NCBI GenBank assembly: GCA_032173965.1
Contig: CM063284.1
Span: 115,542,410-115,606,409 of the forward strand
Source: Sitta carolinensis
Lineage: Eukaryota; Chordata; Aves; Passeriformes; Sittidae
Reading direction: 5' to 3'
DNA length: 64,000 nucleotides
Below the pieces are notes generated by a model. It saw nothing but the letters and a program-made list of their open reading frames with translations, was not told the DNA's origin and ran no database searches. Positions 11,267-23,129 of this stretch are shown here, piece by piece; position 1 is the first letter of the stretch, and every line of letters starts with the position of its first letter. The position numbers were made by a program, and so were the translations under genes.

Positions 11267-12873
11267 GTAAGTGTGAATCTCCTTCCATTTACATTAGTGG
11301 GCATTAGGCTTTCCTGATTTTTCAGCAGCATCAGTAGAGTGCCCTGATATTCTGGGCATGGTGTTTTGGTGTTCTTCAGACAAATACACTATTTCCCACA
11401 GACAAAGCTCAGGCAGTTACCACCTGTACCAGTCTGTACAGCAGGGATTAAAAGCACCATGTGGTCCCACTGATTGACAGATAAAACATTCTCTGCAGCA
11501 CTTTGTGTGTTGTGTATGAGCTTGTCTGTCTCGCCCCAGCCCAAGAGGGTGACCCACAAGAGTTATGGGTGCAGTCAGAAGAAACATACTTACCTGGCTC
11601 TATGAAGAAAACTCCTTGTGTAAATGGTAAGAAGAATATTAATATGAAAAACTGACATGACTTAGGCTCAAGATTCAACTCAGGCCAGTGACAGCATAGG
11701 AATAAAACACTGCATATGTTTGAATGTATAAGCCTTTGTCACTGCAGGTTTGAACATGGCTATTCATCAAGAACTCAGCAATGCATCAAATAGCACTTAG
11801 AAAATACAACACCTTTTAGGAACTGTAATGGGATCTTTTGGTTAAGCCCTAATGAACACTGAGCTAGGACCAGTTCAGAGAGAGCAGCTCAAGAGCACGT
11901 GGATGCAGGTGAGCGAGCGTGCTGACATTTCACCCAGTACGGTGCCCTTAGCAGCCGCTTCCAGCCCAGCCTGGCTGCCCACAGCAGCTGCGAGGGCGGC
12001 CGTGTCCTCACAAGGTCTGCTTGTGTCTTCAGGGCCAGGAATTGTGTTGACACTGATACATGCTTACATGGCACCCCTTCACCCCGAAGGGCACCAAGAT
12101 GCTTTTCACCCAGATGCTGGCTATGGGCAGAGGCTGCCAGGAGCACTCTCACCCATCCCTCTGCTCCAGCCAGTGAAGTAGGTTGGGCTGTGGCCTCCAT
12201 GGAGCCAATACCCTTCCCATAAAACAAACAGGCCCAGCTCACTTCTGTGGTGATTCCTGAAGCCTAAGAGAAGCCTTAAGGCTTGTTTCCTCCTGCTACT
12301 CCGAAGCTGCTCACTATCTAAACCTGAGCTTCATGTCTTATGCTTTATCTATATGGCTTTCATTAGTCACAACCCACACATGGTATTTAAAGTAATAGTA
12401 AATAATAGATAGACCAAGCTGAGGGGAATAATTTTTTGCCAGGGTTACTGATGGCTTCATAACTTGGGAGCACTGAAGCACAGAAAGGTATGATGGACTT
12501 AGGAGAGGCTGCTGATTACATTTGGCAGTAAATAGCAGATTTCCACACAGCTAATTTTAAAACTTGTGTATTCATGGGAAGTAAATAAGAGGTACACACT
12601 ACAAAGAAAGGATTGACTTTTTTTTTTTTTTTTTCTCATGCATGTGTTGTGAGAACAGAGTTATTTTCTTTCATCAACAGACAAAAACCCCTGAAACTAC
12701 ACAAACCAAGCATTTTGCTCAGCAGTGGGAAGGCAGTCCCGCAGTTCATGCAACAGGAGCAGGCTGACATGCTACAGCCAGAAGATGCAATTGTGGTTAT
12801 GAAACACTTCTGCAGCTGTGAAACTTGTAAAAGAGATCTCAGAAAGGTGGAGCAATACAAAAGGAAAGCTTAA
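11129..12873 (+). CDS. Unrecognised spliced gene, last two coding exons (partial)
   Basis: Two plus-strand blocks look like the 3' end of a protein-coding gene that I do not recognise. The exon at 11129-11266 has a pyrimidine-rich acceptor (TTTTTCTCTCAG|G) and a strong donor (ACG|GTAAGT). It is open in only one of three frames, which enters and leaves in phase 2. The exon at 12681-12873 has acceptor TTCATCAACAG|A, and its only fully open frame needs exactly phase 2. Together they encode 109 residues ending in TAA. The residues are basic, with a CSCETC cysteine cluster near the end (KHFCSCETCKRDLRKVEQY). An AATAAA follows 60 bases after the stop, then a GT-rich tract. The start codon and earlier exons were not found. 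It could be a small lineage-specific or poorly annotated gene, or a decayed remnant; I assign no function. Confidence 0.55.
12681..12873 (+). CDS. Unrecognised gene, last coding exon
   Basis: 193 bases. The first base completes the split arginine codon; 63 codons and TAA follow. The frame includes QKPLKLHKPSILLSSGKAV and a C-terminal CxCxxC cluster. Confidence 0.55.
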
Positions 12874-12933
12874 ACAAGAAGTTGCAGAATGAAGCTGCTT
12901 GTAGCTCAGAACCTTTGCAACCAGAAAATAGCT

Positions 12934-12939
12934 AATAAA
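12934..12939 (+). terminator. Poly(A) signal of the unrecognised gene
   Basis: AATAAA lies 60 bases after the TAA. A GT-rich tract at about 12972-12999 (TTGTGTGGC...TGTGTTGTG) fits a downstream element for cleavage near 12955. Confidence 0.5.
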
Positions 12940-12959
12940 TAATTATATGTCACCACCTA

Positions 12960-15296
12960 CTGGTAAACCTCCTTGTGTGGCACTTGTGTGTTGTGTTCTA
13001 CAGAATTCAGCAGCCACTGAACTCTGTGAGTCAATATTTGTTTCTTGTTTCTATACAACAAAAAAGGTGTTTCTTCCATGTGCCCGTGTATTTTTCTTTG
13101 TATTTACATCACTTTAATGAAGATATGGAGATATGCTGGTTAGGATCACTGAGGATTCTGAGGGCCAAGCTGAAAACCTGGCTCTTTTGAGATCACTGAA
13201 AATGTTAAGCAGAACAAGAAATAAGGCTATACTCCTCACCAGCCTCAAGAAACATCTATTTTTAGAGATGAATGATGGCTGTCAGCACGCAGGACCCTGT
13301 ATTGTGTGGACAGTCCAGAAATGGAAGGTCTTTGTGCAGCATCAGTGTTGACTTGGCACAGCCATCATATGTCTGCAAACTGAAAGGCATCAGCAATGCT
13401 CCAGGCACAGGGAAGAGAACACTGGCTGCCGTGTCCTCTCACAACAACAGACCTGACACACCATGGCACACCATGGCACAACATTGCCCACCTGCCTTCA
13501 TAAACCAGCTGCTGTTATCAAATGATCATGCCAGAAATGTAGTATCTTCCCCAGAGAGACTGTCATTCCAGATATAATTCCAACAGATCCCTAGCTGGAT
13601 TCACCTTTTCCCTAGTTTTCCTGGGTCAATGGAATAGGTAGAAGTCTTGTATACCTAAATTATAATAGACTATCTAAAAGAATATGAGTTAAATTATATT
13701 AAAGATGTTGTAAAGAATAATACCATGGTTTAATTATTTAATTATCTACACAATCTAAAATAAATTCATGCCACTACAGTATCACTCCACAGTTCTATTT
13801 TAACAACTGTTATGGTTGTTAAAAGGGCAGGCTTTGCCTATATTATACTCTGCCTTCTGCAGAATTTGTGAGCCATCCAACCCCAGGAAAATAGCATGTT
13901 CATGTTTACTTAAAAAACAAAATTAAAAATAAAATTTTAAAAAAATCATCATCATCATATATTTTTTTCTGTAGATTGTATGCTGATGGTAGAGGTACAA
14001 CTCTTTTGTAATGTGATATCACTGTGATATATTTGACCCTGTCATTTTTCCTTGATGAAGCACTCTACACAGACAATGCCTTGTATTTACATTAGATAAC
14101 CAACATTGATGGGCTATAAAATTAGACAGGCTTGGGAACTGGGTTTATTTGCATCCTGTTTCAGGACAATTGCCCCTGGGCATTTCAATAATAGTAGGGA
14201 CAGATATTTCCTCTAATGACCAAGCTAATGTTTCCATATTTATCTCAGAGTATCCTCTGAATGTGCTTATATGTCAGATAATGGACTTGATTTACTTGTA
14301 CCATATCAGCTCATTTTATCTCTGGGATTTTCTTTCTTCTTTAGGAATGTCAGTTGAAAGTTTGGTAAACTTCCTATCAGAGCTGGGATTTACAATACCA
14401 GTATCTTCCCTTTAATCAAGCATTAGTAACTAAATTTCAGTCAGAAATACTATCCTTTACTTGAATGAAAGTATTTTAATAAAATGTCAAAATCTGTCAT
14501 GATCAGTTTCCTTAAAACTATAGAAAAGGGAACTATTAAACTTATGATTAAAGTAACAATCGAGAATATTACGATTTATGAAAGTTACCTTTTTCTAAGT
14601 ATTGCAGAAGAGAAACTGTAAGAGTGCAATTATGAAAGTGGAGACAAAAGAAAACTGATACAGGAATCCAAGCAGAAAAAGGAAATGGCTGTAAATAAAC
14701 CATGAGGAGTTATTACTACTCATCTAGTGCAGCGAACTCCATCTTCTTAAAGCAATTCTTTATTTTTTTAAACACTGGAGATAAACTGAATTGTATCATT
14801 TCATAACAAAACAGAAGCTTCTATATTATCCTGTTACACCTAAACGTGCAATTGCAGCTGCTCAAAACACTTAACAGGGAAAAATCAAATCTCAAATGTG
14901 ATTATAAAAATGATGCAGCTCACTGCTACCAAATAATTACCTAAAGAAAGGTAGGTAGGTAACAAAGCAGGAGAAGATTGCTGCAATCCAGTTGTCTGGC
15001 TGAACAATACAAGCTGTTCTGGGCTGCTCCAGCAGATGGAGCAGGGATTTTAACGGCACGTTCTGTCTCTCTTTGCTTCCCTTTGCTTTTCTTCTGCTGA
15101 TGCCCTTTTCCTCCCTCCCTCCCTTCCTTCCTCCCTCCCTCCCTGCCTGCCTGCCTCCCTCTTTTAACAAAGTGCACTGCCCTGTAGCTAACTAGTTGGT
15201 CTTTTGCTATCAGCCCTTCAGCATGAAAAGGGGCTTACAAGAAGTATGGAAAGGGACTTTTTGAACAAACATATAGTGATTAGACAAGTGATACTG
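12960..15296. other. Intergenic DNA, no gene recognised
   Basis: AT-rich sequence without recognisable exons. A pyrimidine-rich simple repeat lies near its end. Confidence 0.4.
15109..15166 (+). repeat. Pyrimidine-rich (CCCT/CCTT/CCTG)n simple repeat
   Basis: A run of CTCCC, CTTCC and CTGCC tetramer-like units, all pyrimidine on plus except a few G. It could adopt unusual DNA structure. Copy number is likely unstable. Confidence 0.8.
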
Positions 15297-15541
15297 GTTT
15301 TAAAATGAAAGAAGGTAGATTTAGATTAGACATGAGGAAGAAAATCTTTACTGTGAGGATGGTGAGGCAGTGGAAGAGGTTGCCCAGAAATGTTGTGGAC
15401 TTTCCATCCCTGGAAGTATTCAAGTCATATGGGACTCCGAGCAACTCACTTAAAAGTGCTCCTGCCCATGGCAGCAGGGTTGGAACTAGATTTTCTTTAA
15501 GGTCCATTTCCAATCCAAACCTTTCAATGATTATGTGATTC
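15297..15541 (+). mobile_element. CR1 LINE 3' end fragment
   Basis: Contains the CR1 tail hallmarks in order: TTTAGATTAGACATGAGGAAG, TTTACTGTGAGGATGGTGAG, TGCCCATGGCAG, GGTTGGAACTAGAT. It ends in a degenerate ATGATTATGTGATTC tail. Strongly 5'-truncated, as is usual for CR1 in birds. Confidence 0.9.
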
Positions 15542-18317
15542 ACTGCCTGAGTTAGGCATCCAGTAAGTGTAGCACTTTCTTCATATCCCCTCCTTCATCA
15601 CACCCACAATTCATTTTACATCTGCATTTAGAAGCCACAGAGATTCAGTGACACTTGTGGTGGCATCCTAAGGACCTCCCTGTTGTTTACAGCTATTTCC
15701 ATTTTCTCTGTGAAAGTGCTGGTATTGCTCTGGTCCTGCAGTCTGGACTTGGTCCGCTTTGGCAAACCTTACATCAGGTTGCTGTGGGGTTGGTTTTGTG
15801 CTCCTTATGTTCCTGAAGTGATCATCTGTGCAAGGACAATGTCCATCACTCCAGTGTGAAAAGAAATCAAAAGGTCCCCCACCTTACTGGCAAGATGACA
15901 TTCTGTCTGGGAGTCAGCTTGGCACATGTAGTCACAATGGGACTTTTTCTCTTGGCTATGGTCACTACAGGTCAAAGGGGAGACAGAGGACGATAGTTGC
16001 TGGAAACCACTAGCAACTTCCCCTTGATGGTGATTTCAGCAGCTATTAGGCCACTTTGGGATTGTAGAAGTCTCCAGAAGTTTGGGGAAAAGGAAGGAGC
16101 TGGATTAACAATGCAGCTGGAAACGATCCACAGCCTGAAAATGGTGGGGGGTCATCAGCACAGCTCCCCTTGAACAGTGTTTCTCTGGTTTCAGAATCTT
16201 TTTACTGTTCTTTTGGATCTACACATGAACATAGGAATCATCCTCTGAGAGCATCCCTGGTGGATTTGTGCAAGCCTGTTGCCTAGAGATAGAAAAATTT
16301 GCCAAGTATGGTTGCATATAAGTATGTTTTTTTAATGGAGATCTGAGCTTCCTTGGTCTGTGTGAAATGCAAAGAAGTAGAAGTGTGGGGCACACAGTTA
16401 TGCAACTGAGCCACATTTTACTCTTCCAAGGGAAAACACACATTCTTCTACTATTAGATTTACTTAAAGATTTCTTTTTACTATAGTTACATTCTATTTT
16501 TTATAATACTATATTTATTGGATGATACAAGCCAAGATTGAAGAGTGAGTACCTTTCCATATTGCAGAAGAAATCTGCCAGTCATCAATTCAATTCTTTT
16601 TTGTGATACATTCCTCTTCATGATCCTACTTCTATGAGCCAAAGCTTTCTTCATTTTCTTTGGAGATTTTTTTTTTTTTTGAGAAAGCAAACTGTGGCAA
16701 TGAACAACATCTTCAATGCTCAAAAGAAAAGAAAAATAAGGCATGGTAGTGTAACAGACATAATATAAAACCATTTTCAAAGAGTAAGGCTGTTCAACTG
16801 TCCAAATAAGATTAAAAAGATATCAATATGGGACTAAACAAACTGTCCAAAGCACAGCCCACTGGTTTTACATGTGAATCAGACTTCTGGCCTAAGAAAA
16901 CCAAATTGCAACTGAATACAGATGATTACTTTGGAAAAAAATATATCTTTGTTTAACGAGTAATATTAATTTTTCACTACCAGAGTTGCTATAATATTGC
17001 ATTTTACCTATTTATATCTTTATGTTTTTGTACTATTTTTGACTTAAATAGGCAAATTTCAGGGATCTATCTCTTACATCTCTGCTTTGAAGTTGAAGAG
17101 ATAAATTACAGGTAGAAAGTAAAAATTAAACCAGAAAAACACAACAAGAACAGGGTAACAGGAAGAAAAAAGCTGATGGAAGAGGGATGACAGGTAGATG
17201 TTGCAGACAACAGGAAGATAAAGATAAAACAAGGTAAAAGCATTTAAGTGGTTAGTTTACAACTGGGGACAATTTATTGCTTTTTTTAAACAAATAGACA
17301 AACATCAGTACTCCAGTAGTTACATAGCTCTAGACTGGTCTCATAAGTAAAACAGGTTTGGTAGTGAGAAATGCAGTGGCAGACTGCCAAAAACCACTCC
17401 TGAGCTGCGGGAAGTCTTTGACTTGCTGAGTCAGCATGGAGACAGTTCCCCAGAAAAGTAAGGGCACTGTGCCAACACCAACACATGCCTTGGGATGAGC
17501 CATCTCCTGATTGCTCACAGCAATTCAAGCTCCCATGACAGTCTCCCCTAACATTTTTGGCTTATAAAATAAAATAAAAATAAAGACTTTCAGTGGTGAC
17601 AGACATAAAAGGGAAATTCTAATTATAACTGTTCAGCAGTGGTAATTAGTGACTGAGGAATGATCTGGCATGGAGGGCAAGGAGGGGTTAAGCTGGCTGG
17701 AATCAGGAGCGCCAGAGACAGAACAGACTCTTTCCAAGGAAGTGAAGTTTCCCTTGGTGATGAGATAAGAAACAGTCTCAGCTTTGTCTTGCAGCCATCC
17801 TGGAATGAGAGTGCTTGGGGAGCCAAGATCAGGGGAAAACTGAGCAGCAGAGCTGGGTGAAGAGTGGATCCACAGGCTGAGGTGCCCCATGCAAACAATC
17901 TTGGATTTTGTGCTGTGTACATAAGGAATCTGTGATTCCATGTAGAACCACATATTGTGATGGGAGTCCACCCAATCCATCGTTCATTAACTTTTTCTTT
18001 TATATTTAAGCACAAGCGTGTGTTCAATTCCCCTCGAAGGTACCATAAAAATTCTCCAACAGGTGCCACTAGTGAGCCTTGCAGGAGAAGCTGCTCTTTG
18101 CCTCCACTCTCCTTTGCTTCTTCTTCCAGAGGTTACACCCCAGTAGCCAGAGCAGAGCAAAAGGACTATCTACCTCTGTCCCACCACCCCATCCCAGGGG
18201 CAGGTGTCTGCTCAGATTTATCCTTGGTGGCATTTTAAGACAAAGAGCCAGGGTCCCCTTGAGGCATCAGAGTTCATGTTTCCTCATGCTGTACCTGCCA
18301 CAAGCACTTGTGCCCAG
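15542..18317. other. Intergenic DNA
   Basis: No gene recognised. A minus-strand splice-bounded open block at 16553-16691 is discussed as a low-confidence finding. Confidence 0.35.
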
Positions 18318-18445
18318 GATGGGTTGGATGGGGCTTTGGGAAACCTTGTCTAGTGGAAGGTGTTCCTGCCTATGGCAGGAGACTGGAATTATATGATCTT
18401 TAAGATCTCTTCCTACCAAAACCCTTCTGTGATTCTATGATGCTG
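18318..18445 (+). mobile_element. CR1 LINE 3' terminal fragment
   Basis: Contains GGATGGGTTGGATGGGGCTTT, the TGCCTATGGCAGGAG motif and GATCTTTAAG, and ends in the CR1 terminal repeat TGTGATTCTATGATGCTGTG. Confidence 0.85.
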
Positions 18446-21400
18446 TGAGAGCAGAGGGATCTGTCCTTTTGTTTTGCTTCATGCTTTTTCTAGGCCATGG
18501 AACATTGCCTATATTAGACCAAAACCTCGGCCTGAACTAGAGTGTATCTAACATAAATGTTAATTTAGAGATCCCAGGAGAAAGGAAAAGACATTGAATC
18601 CCTGTGAAAACAGTTAAGCAGAAAAAAATTACAACTACTGTGAAACAAACACCGTATTTCTTCCTAGTCTTTACAATGCGAAAACAAAGAATATAGATTT
18701 TTAAAGCCAGAAATGTGTATGCCAGAGGTATGAAAGAACTGTTCACGTTATTTAAGTCCTTTCCAGCAAAATCCCACTTGTGGATTAGGTACAGGAAGAG
18801 CATAGTCACTCCTCCCACCTGCCTGCATAGAGCTCAAATCCACCCCATCCTTGGCTCTCTTTCATGTCTCATGTCTCCTGGGAGTGGCTCAGAGTCATGC
18901 ACGAAGTAGCTTCTAGTCTGCAGGACCTCTTCTTCATCTGTTGCAAAGACTAGAATGTGTCTAATGAACAAGGAGGACAGAGGAACATCTTGTTGTCCAT
19001 GCCCTGGACTGTCAGGCTGTGGAGTTGGATTCTGCTCTCACCTCTACCTCAGAGCTCTCCTGAAGTGACAAATAACTCCTCTCTCCAGACTCTCCATAAA
19101 GCAGCTCCTGTGTTTTGCTCATTTTCTATTTGCCCCACAGAGGCTCTAGGTCTAATTTGCAGAAGTGTTGGGCACACACAACTGTGAATGAAGTCAGGAA
19201 GGCTGGGATTTAACAAAATATCTCCTGTATTTACCACAAATATGACATATGAGTTGGTAGAACTGAGAGCTCAGAATAATGCATTATGAACGTATTCAAC
19301 TTGAGTGCCTGAATTCCTTGTCTGTACCCCAGGAATTACGACAGAAAATAAATGAGCAACTGTTTGCACAGCACTCAGATGTTAGAGAGTTATTTAGAAA
19401 GGATGGTGACAACATTAGTATTTCCATCTTTAGAGGGGAGTTTGAATAGTAGACAGGAAATCAGGCATGGAACTGCCAACTGAACAGTGGAAACACTCAC
19501 TGACTGCCATCCACCCCATGGGCTGAGGGTGAAAGTAATATGTTATAATGCCCTTAAAAGGCAAGATCAAAAAATATAAACAGGGAATGAGGAAAAAACT
19601 GACCTAGCAGTTTCTAATGTTAAATACCTTATTGGGGCAAAGCTCCTGTAGTTTAATCTCTTCTGCATAACAGGGGTGTATGCTGAAATTCTTCTTTCCA
19701 TATGGAAAGTATAGAAATTCTTGTACAGGAAGTCTAGAGGCACCTCTCTGCAATACAGCCCCACAGTTAATTAGGCAGGTTTGGGGTAAGTTTGTTTGTT
19801 GACACTCCTTTCATTTGGCTTAGAGCAGGACCCGTTAACTCCCTCCTTACTACTCCAGGTATGGAACCACCTTAATACAATTATTCTGTTTCCAGTGCTG
19901 AGAGGGTGCTATCTTGCACAATTTGTACATGTTTTGAGCAACCACTAATAATGTCTCATTGTGGAATGGGTGGAGAGCTTCCTTACAAACAAAGGCACAA
20001 CTGTTTTCAGCTTCAAAAGAGAAATGTGAATTTTTTCAGTAATAATTATGTATTATTTTATTAAGATTTTTGTAACAGCTGAGACTGATACCAATCAGTG
20101 GGTGGTTTCTATTATTCTTTGAAAGTTGGCACTAGACCAGCAAAAAACCCACAAACAGTAACGATGGAAAATTATCACACTTGCCCATGGGTATTCTAAT
20201 TTAAATAAGCAAAGTCTAATAACTTGGCTATTTGTTCCACTTCTTTCAAACAGCAGAGGCACATGTGTCAGGAACTAATCTAGAGCCATTTATTTGGGCA
20301 ATTCACCTCTGACTCCTCAGAGTTCCCCAGTCACAGTGGAGTTCTTAGAAAATATGGCCTGGTCTTTCATCTGCTCCCCTCCAAACTCCAGGGCACAGAA
20401 GTATCTCCCTTGTCCCAGGTGCTCAATTCATGTCACAGAGTGACTGAGGCATGTGCCACCCCTTTCCAAGATTTTATTTCCCCGGGAAGGAAATGAGACT
20501 AGACCAGAAGCTGGAACTGTCTTTATTCTTTGTGTTTGAAGGGTGAGAACCCTGAGACATGCCAAACTGCATTGGTTGCACAGATTAGATGTACCCATTT
20601 TTCAGCAATTATCTTCCCGGTTTATTATGTTTTGTTCCTATATTTAAATGAAGAATTTTGAGAAAGCTTTTCAGTACAAAAGCATAATTTTTGCTCCAAT
20701 AGCTGTTCTTAAGCAAGAAGACACAGCCTTATACAGTTCTTCAGTCTTTATTGAAATAATTTTTCACAATACATTGGGAGATGAGGATGATAAGATTCAC
20801 TTTTGATACCAAGGTGGATGTCCTGCAGGTGGATGTGGTGCCAGAGCTACTGCCCATAACCTGGACTTTGATTGCTCTTAGATTATGCATCTGTAATAGT
20901 GCACACACAGTATGCACAACAAGTAATGAACCATATGGAACCAAGTGTTTGGACTAGGACATCATCAAAAAGAAAATAAACATCCATTACAGTCCCGTGG
21001 GCAAAATCAGGGAAGGTGCATTGACAGTGCAAGTCTGCAACCTATTGGAAAAGGCTGCTCCCTGGATTACAGCAGGCTGTCTTGATAAAGTAATGGAGAA
21101 AACAGCAAATAACAACCTAGCTTTCTGGAGAGAAGAAAGTCTTCACAATGAGAGGAGCATTCAACACCAAACCAAAACAAAACACCACCCAGCAAAATTG
21201 CACTGGAAAACTGTCAATCACACACCTGCAATTTCCAAGCTACATGAACACTACTGCGCTCTTCATTCTACGGGGGGGGGGGGTCCAGGGCTTCACTGCA
21301 CTGAGCTCATTTCAGGATGAAGAGTGACACACTTTGTCTGAGCAGAGTTTTAGAACTTTCACTGTATCATGTTAAAATCTCCTTTGGCTATACAGAAAAT

Positions 21401-22636
21401 TTAGCACTTCTAAAGCAATAATAATGTGTCATTATTAAACCAGAGCTAGATTCCCTCCCTTCCTCCTGGCTCAGAAGACATGTAACACAGGATTTTTGTG
21501 AACTTATACCCCAAGCTGAAGATTTCACTTTGTATGTATTTAATGACCTGTAGTTGCATGACTCAGCAGCCAATGGTTCAGGAAGCGGAATGCAGAAAGG
21601 TTCCAGTTCTGGCTGATTGTTGAATATAGAAACAGGAGCCTCTTGAGCAGCCAGAGAGTTGCTGTTCCTCTATATTTAGCATTGCTATGGCTGCTACTCC
21701 AGTCCCTGAGGTGCTCACCAAAGATGCTGGCAACTGGAGAGAATCAAAAACTGGAAAATATACTGCAACAACAGAAAAATATATATTGCAACAAAATTTC
21801 TGTTTAGCTTAACTAAGGTTATGATCGTGCAGGAAGCTCAAATGATGAAACAGTCTGTTAGTGCCAGAATGAAGCAAAACAACCTTCCCTCTCTTTCCCA
21901 TTTCTCCTTCCGCTTCCTTCTTTGTCCTGTTTCCAGCAACATGCTCCCTTGTTCTGGCTCATGCTTGTGCTTGAGAGAGCCTTTTATTGCTAGTATGGCT
22001 CACTAACCAGCAGAAAAGCATTCATCTTTTTTGGTGCATTTGATTTCTCCCGGGGCAATGAGTTAAGCTTTCTCTCAGAAGAGCTCGGCAGCTGCTGGAC
22101 TGGCTGAGGGCAGGAGAAAGAGACTGGAGGTGGGAGCAGACCTCCTTCCTAGGTGCGGGTGGACTGCTCAACTCCTCTACTGAACACTCTGGCTTCCTAG
22201 GAGAAGAGAAGCTTGAGGGCACTCAGCACATTTAATTATCCGTATGATGAACAAGATTTGACAACAGGCAAAGAATTGTAATGAAGAAGGAAAGACCAAA
22301 AATTGATGCTAGAGAAGTTCATACTTGAAATAAGGCAAAGGGGGGTAATTACGGTAATTGACTTATGAAAGTCTCTTTCCGAGCTTGTTCTGGGATTTCT
22401 CTGTTGCTGGTACACTTTATATCATGGTCTCTTCAGGGGAGCACCTTCAGGATAAAAGCTCTGCTTCTGATACCTGCCCATGGAAGAAGGCTCGGGCAGG
22501 TGCTGGACCGTGGGACAGGTGATGTGGTCACTCTGGCTCTGATGTGTCACAGCTCACCATCCATGGCAGACAAGCAAAACAAGACACACACGAGGCCTGT
22601 CCCACATGAATGGAGAGTGCTTTATTCCAGCACGGG
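18446..22636. other. Intergenic DNA
   Basis: No exon or familiar transposon was recognised. A run of 12 G lies at 21272-21283. Confidence 0.4.
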
Positions 22637-22669
22637 AAAAACAACAACAACAACAACAACAACAACAAA
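22637..22669 (+). repeat. (AAC)n microsatellite
   Basis: About ten AAC units. On the minus strand they read as a run of leucine-like codons inside a spurious open frame. Confidence 0.9.
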
Positions 22670-22779
22670 GTAGGAAAATAAGCAGAAAATCGTACATTTT
22701 CTCCATGAAGACGACAGCAATCAACCAATAAAGGCACACGAATGAGTCTAACGCCCTACAAACCCAAAGAAATCTCAGG

Positions 22780-23128
22780 GGGAGGATCAGAGGGGATCTC
22801 ACCACTCTCCAGTCCCCTGGCTGCTGGGTATGTTGAGGTGGGGGCCGGTCTCTCCTGCCATACCTGCAGGGAGGGGACCAGACCAAATGGCCTTAAACCG
22901 AAACAGGGAAGACTCAGATCAGATAACATTTTTTTCACTGTAATAGTGGTCAGGCACTGGAAAAGGTTGTCCAGGGAGGTGGTGGAGTCACCATCCCCGG
23001 GGCTGTTAAGAGGCGTCTGGATCTGGCGCTGGGTGATGTGGTTCAGTGGTTACAGTGGTAGTGCCAGGTAGACGGATGGACTGGATCATGTTGAAGACAT
23101 TTTCCAACCTTGATGATTACAAGATTCT
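22780..23128 (+). mobile_element. CR1 LINE 3' end directly upstream of the SDCBP CpG island
   Basis: The 3' portion of a CR1 subfamily with the GGTGGTGGAGTCACCATCCC motif and the tail TTTTCCAACCTTGATGATTA. Its last bases abut the first CpG-dense bases of the island at about 23130. Confidence 0.85.
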
Positions 23129-23129
23129 A

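Noticed and set aside
11852..11908. Short ATG-led block ending in a strong donor (CAG|GTGAGC), MNTELGPVQREQ...
   Set aside because: It lies in the intron of the unrecognised gene, but its phase (0) cannot join the flanking exons (phase 2), and its start context is weak. It could be a first exon of something else, but nothing supports that.
17623..18069. 148-codon minus-strand open frame
   Set aside because: No recognisable domain, and overlapping open frames in another minus-strand frame and on plus. No supporting promoter or splice context.
22528..22886. Minus-strand open frames with leucine or cysteine runs
   Set aside because: The runs are the (AAC)n microsatellite read in different frames; the rest is CR1.
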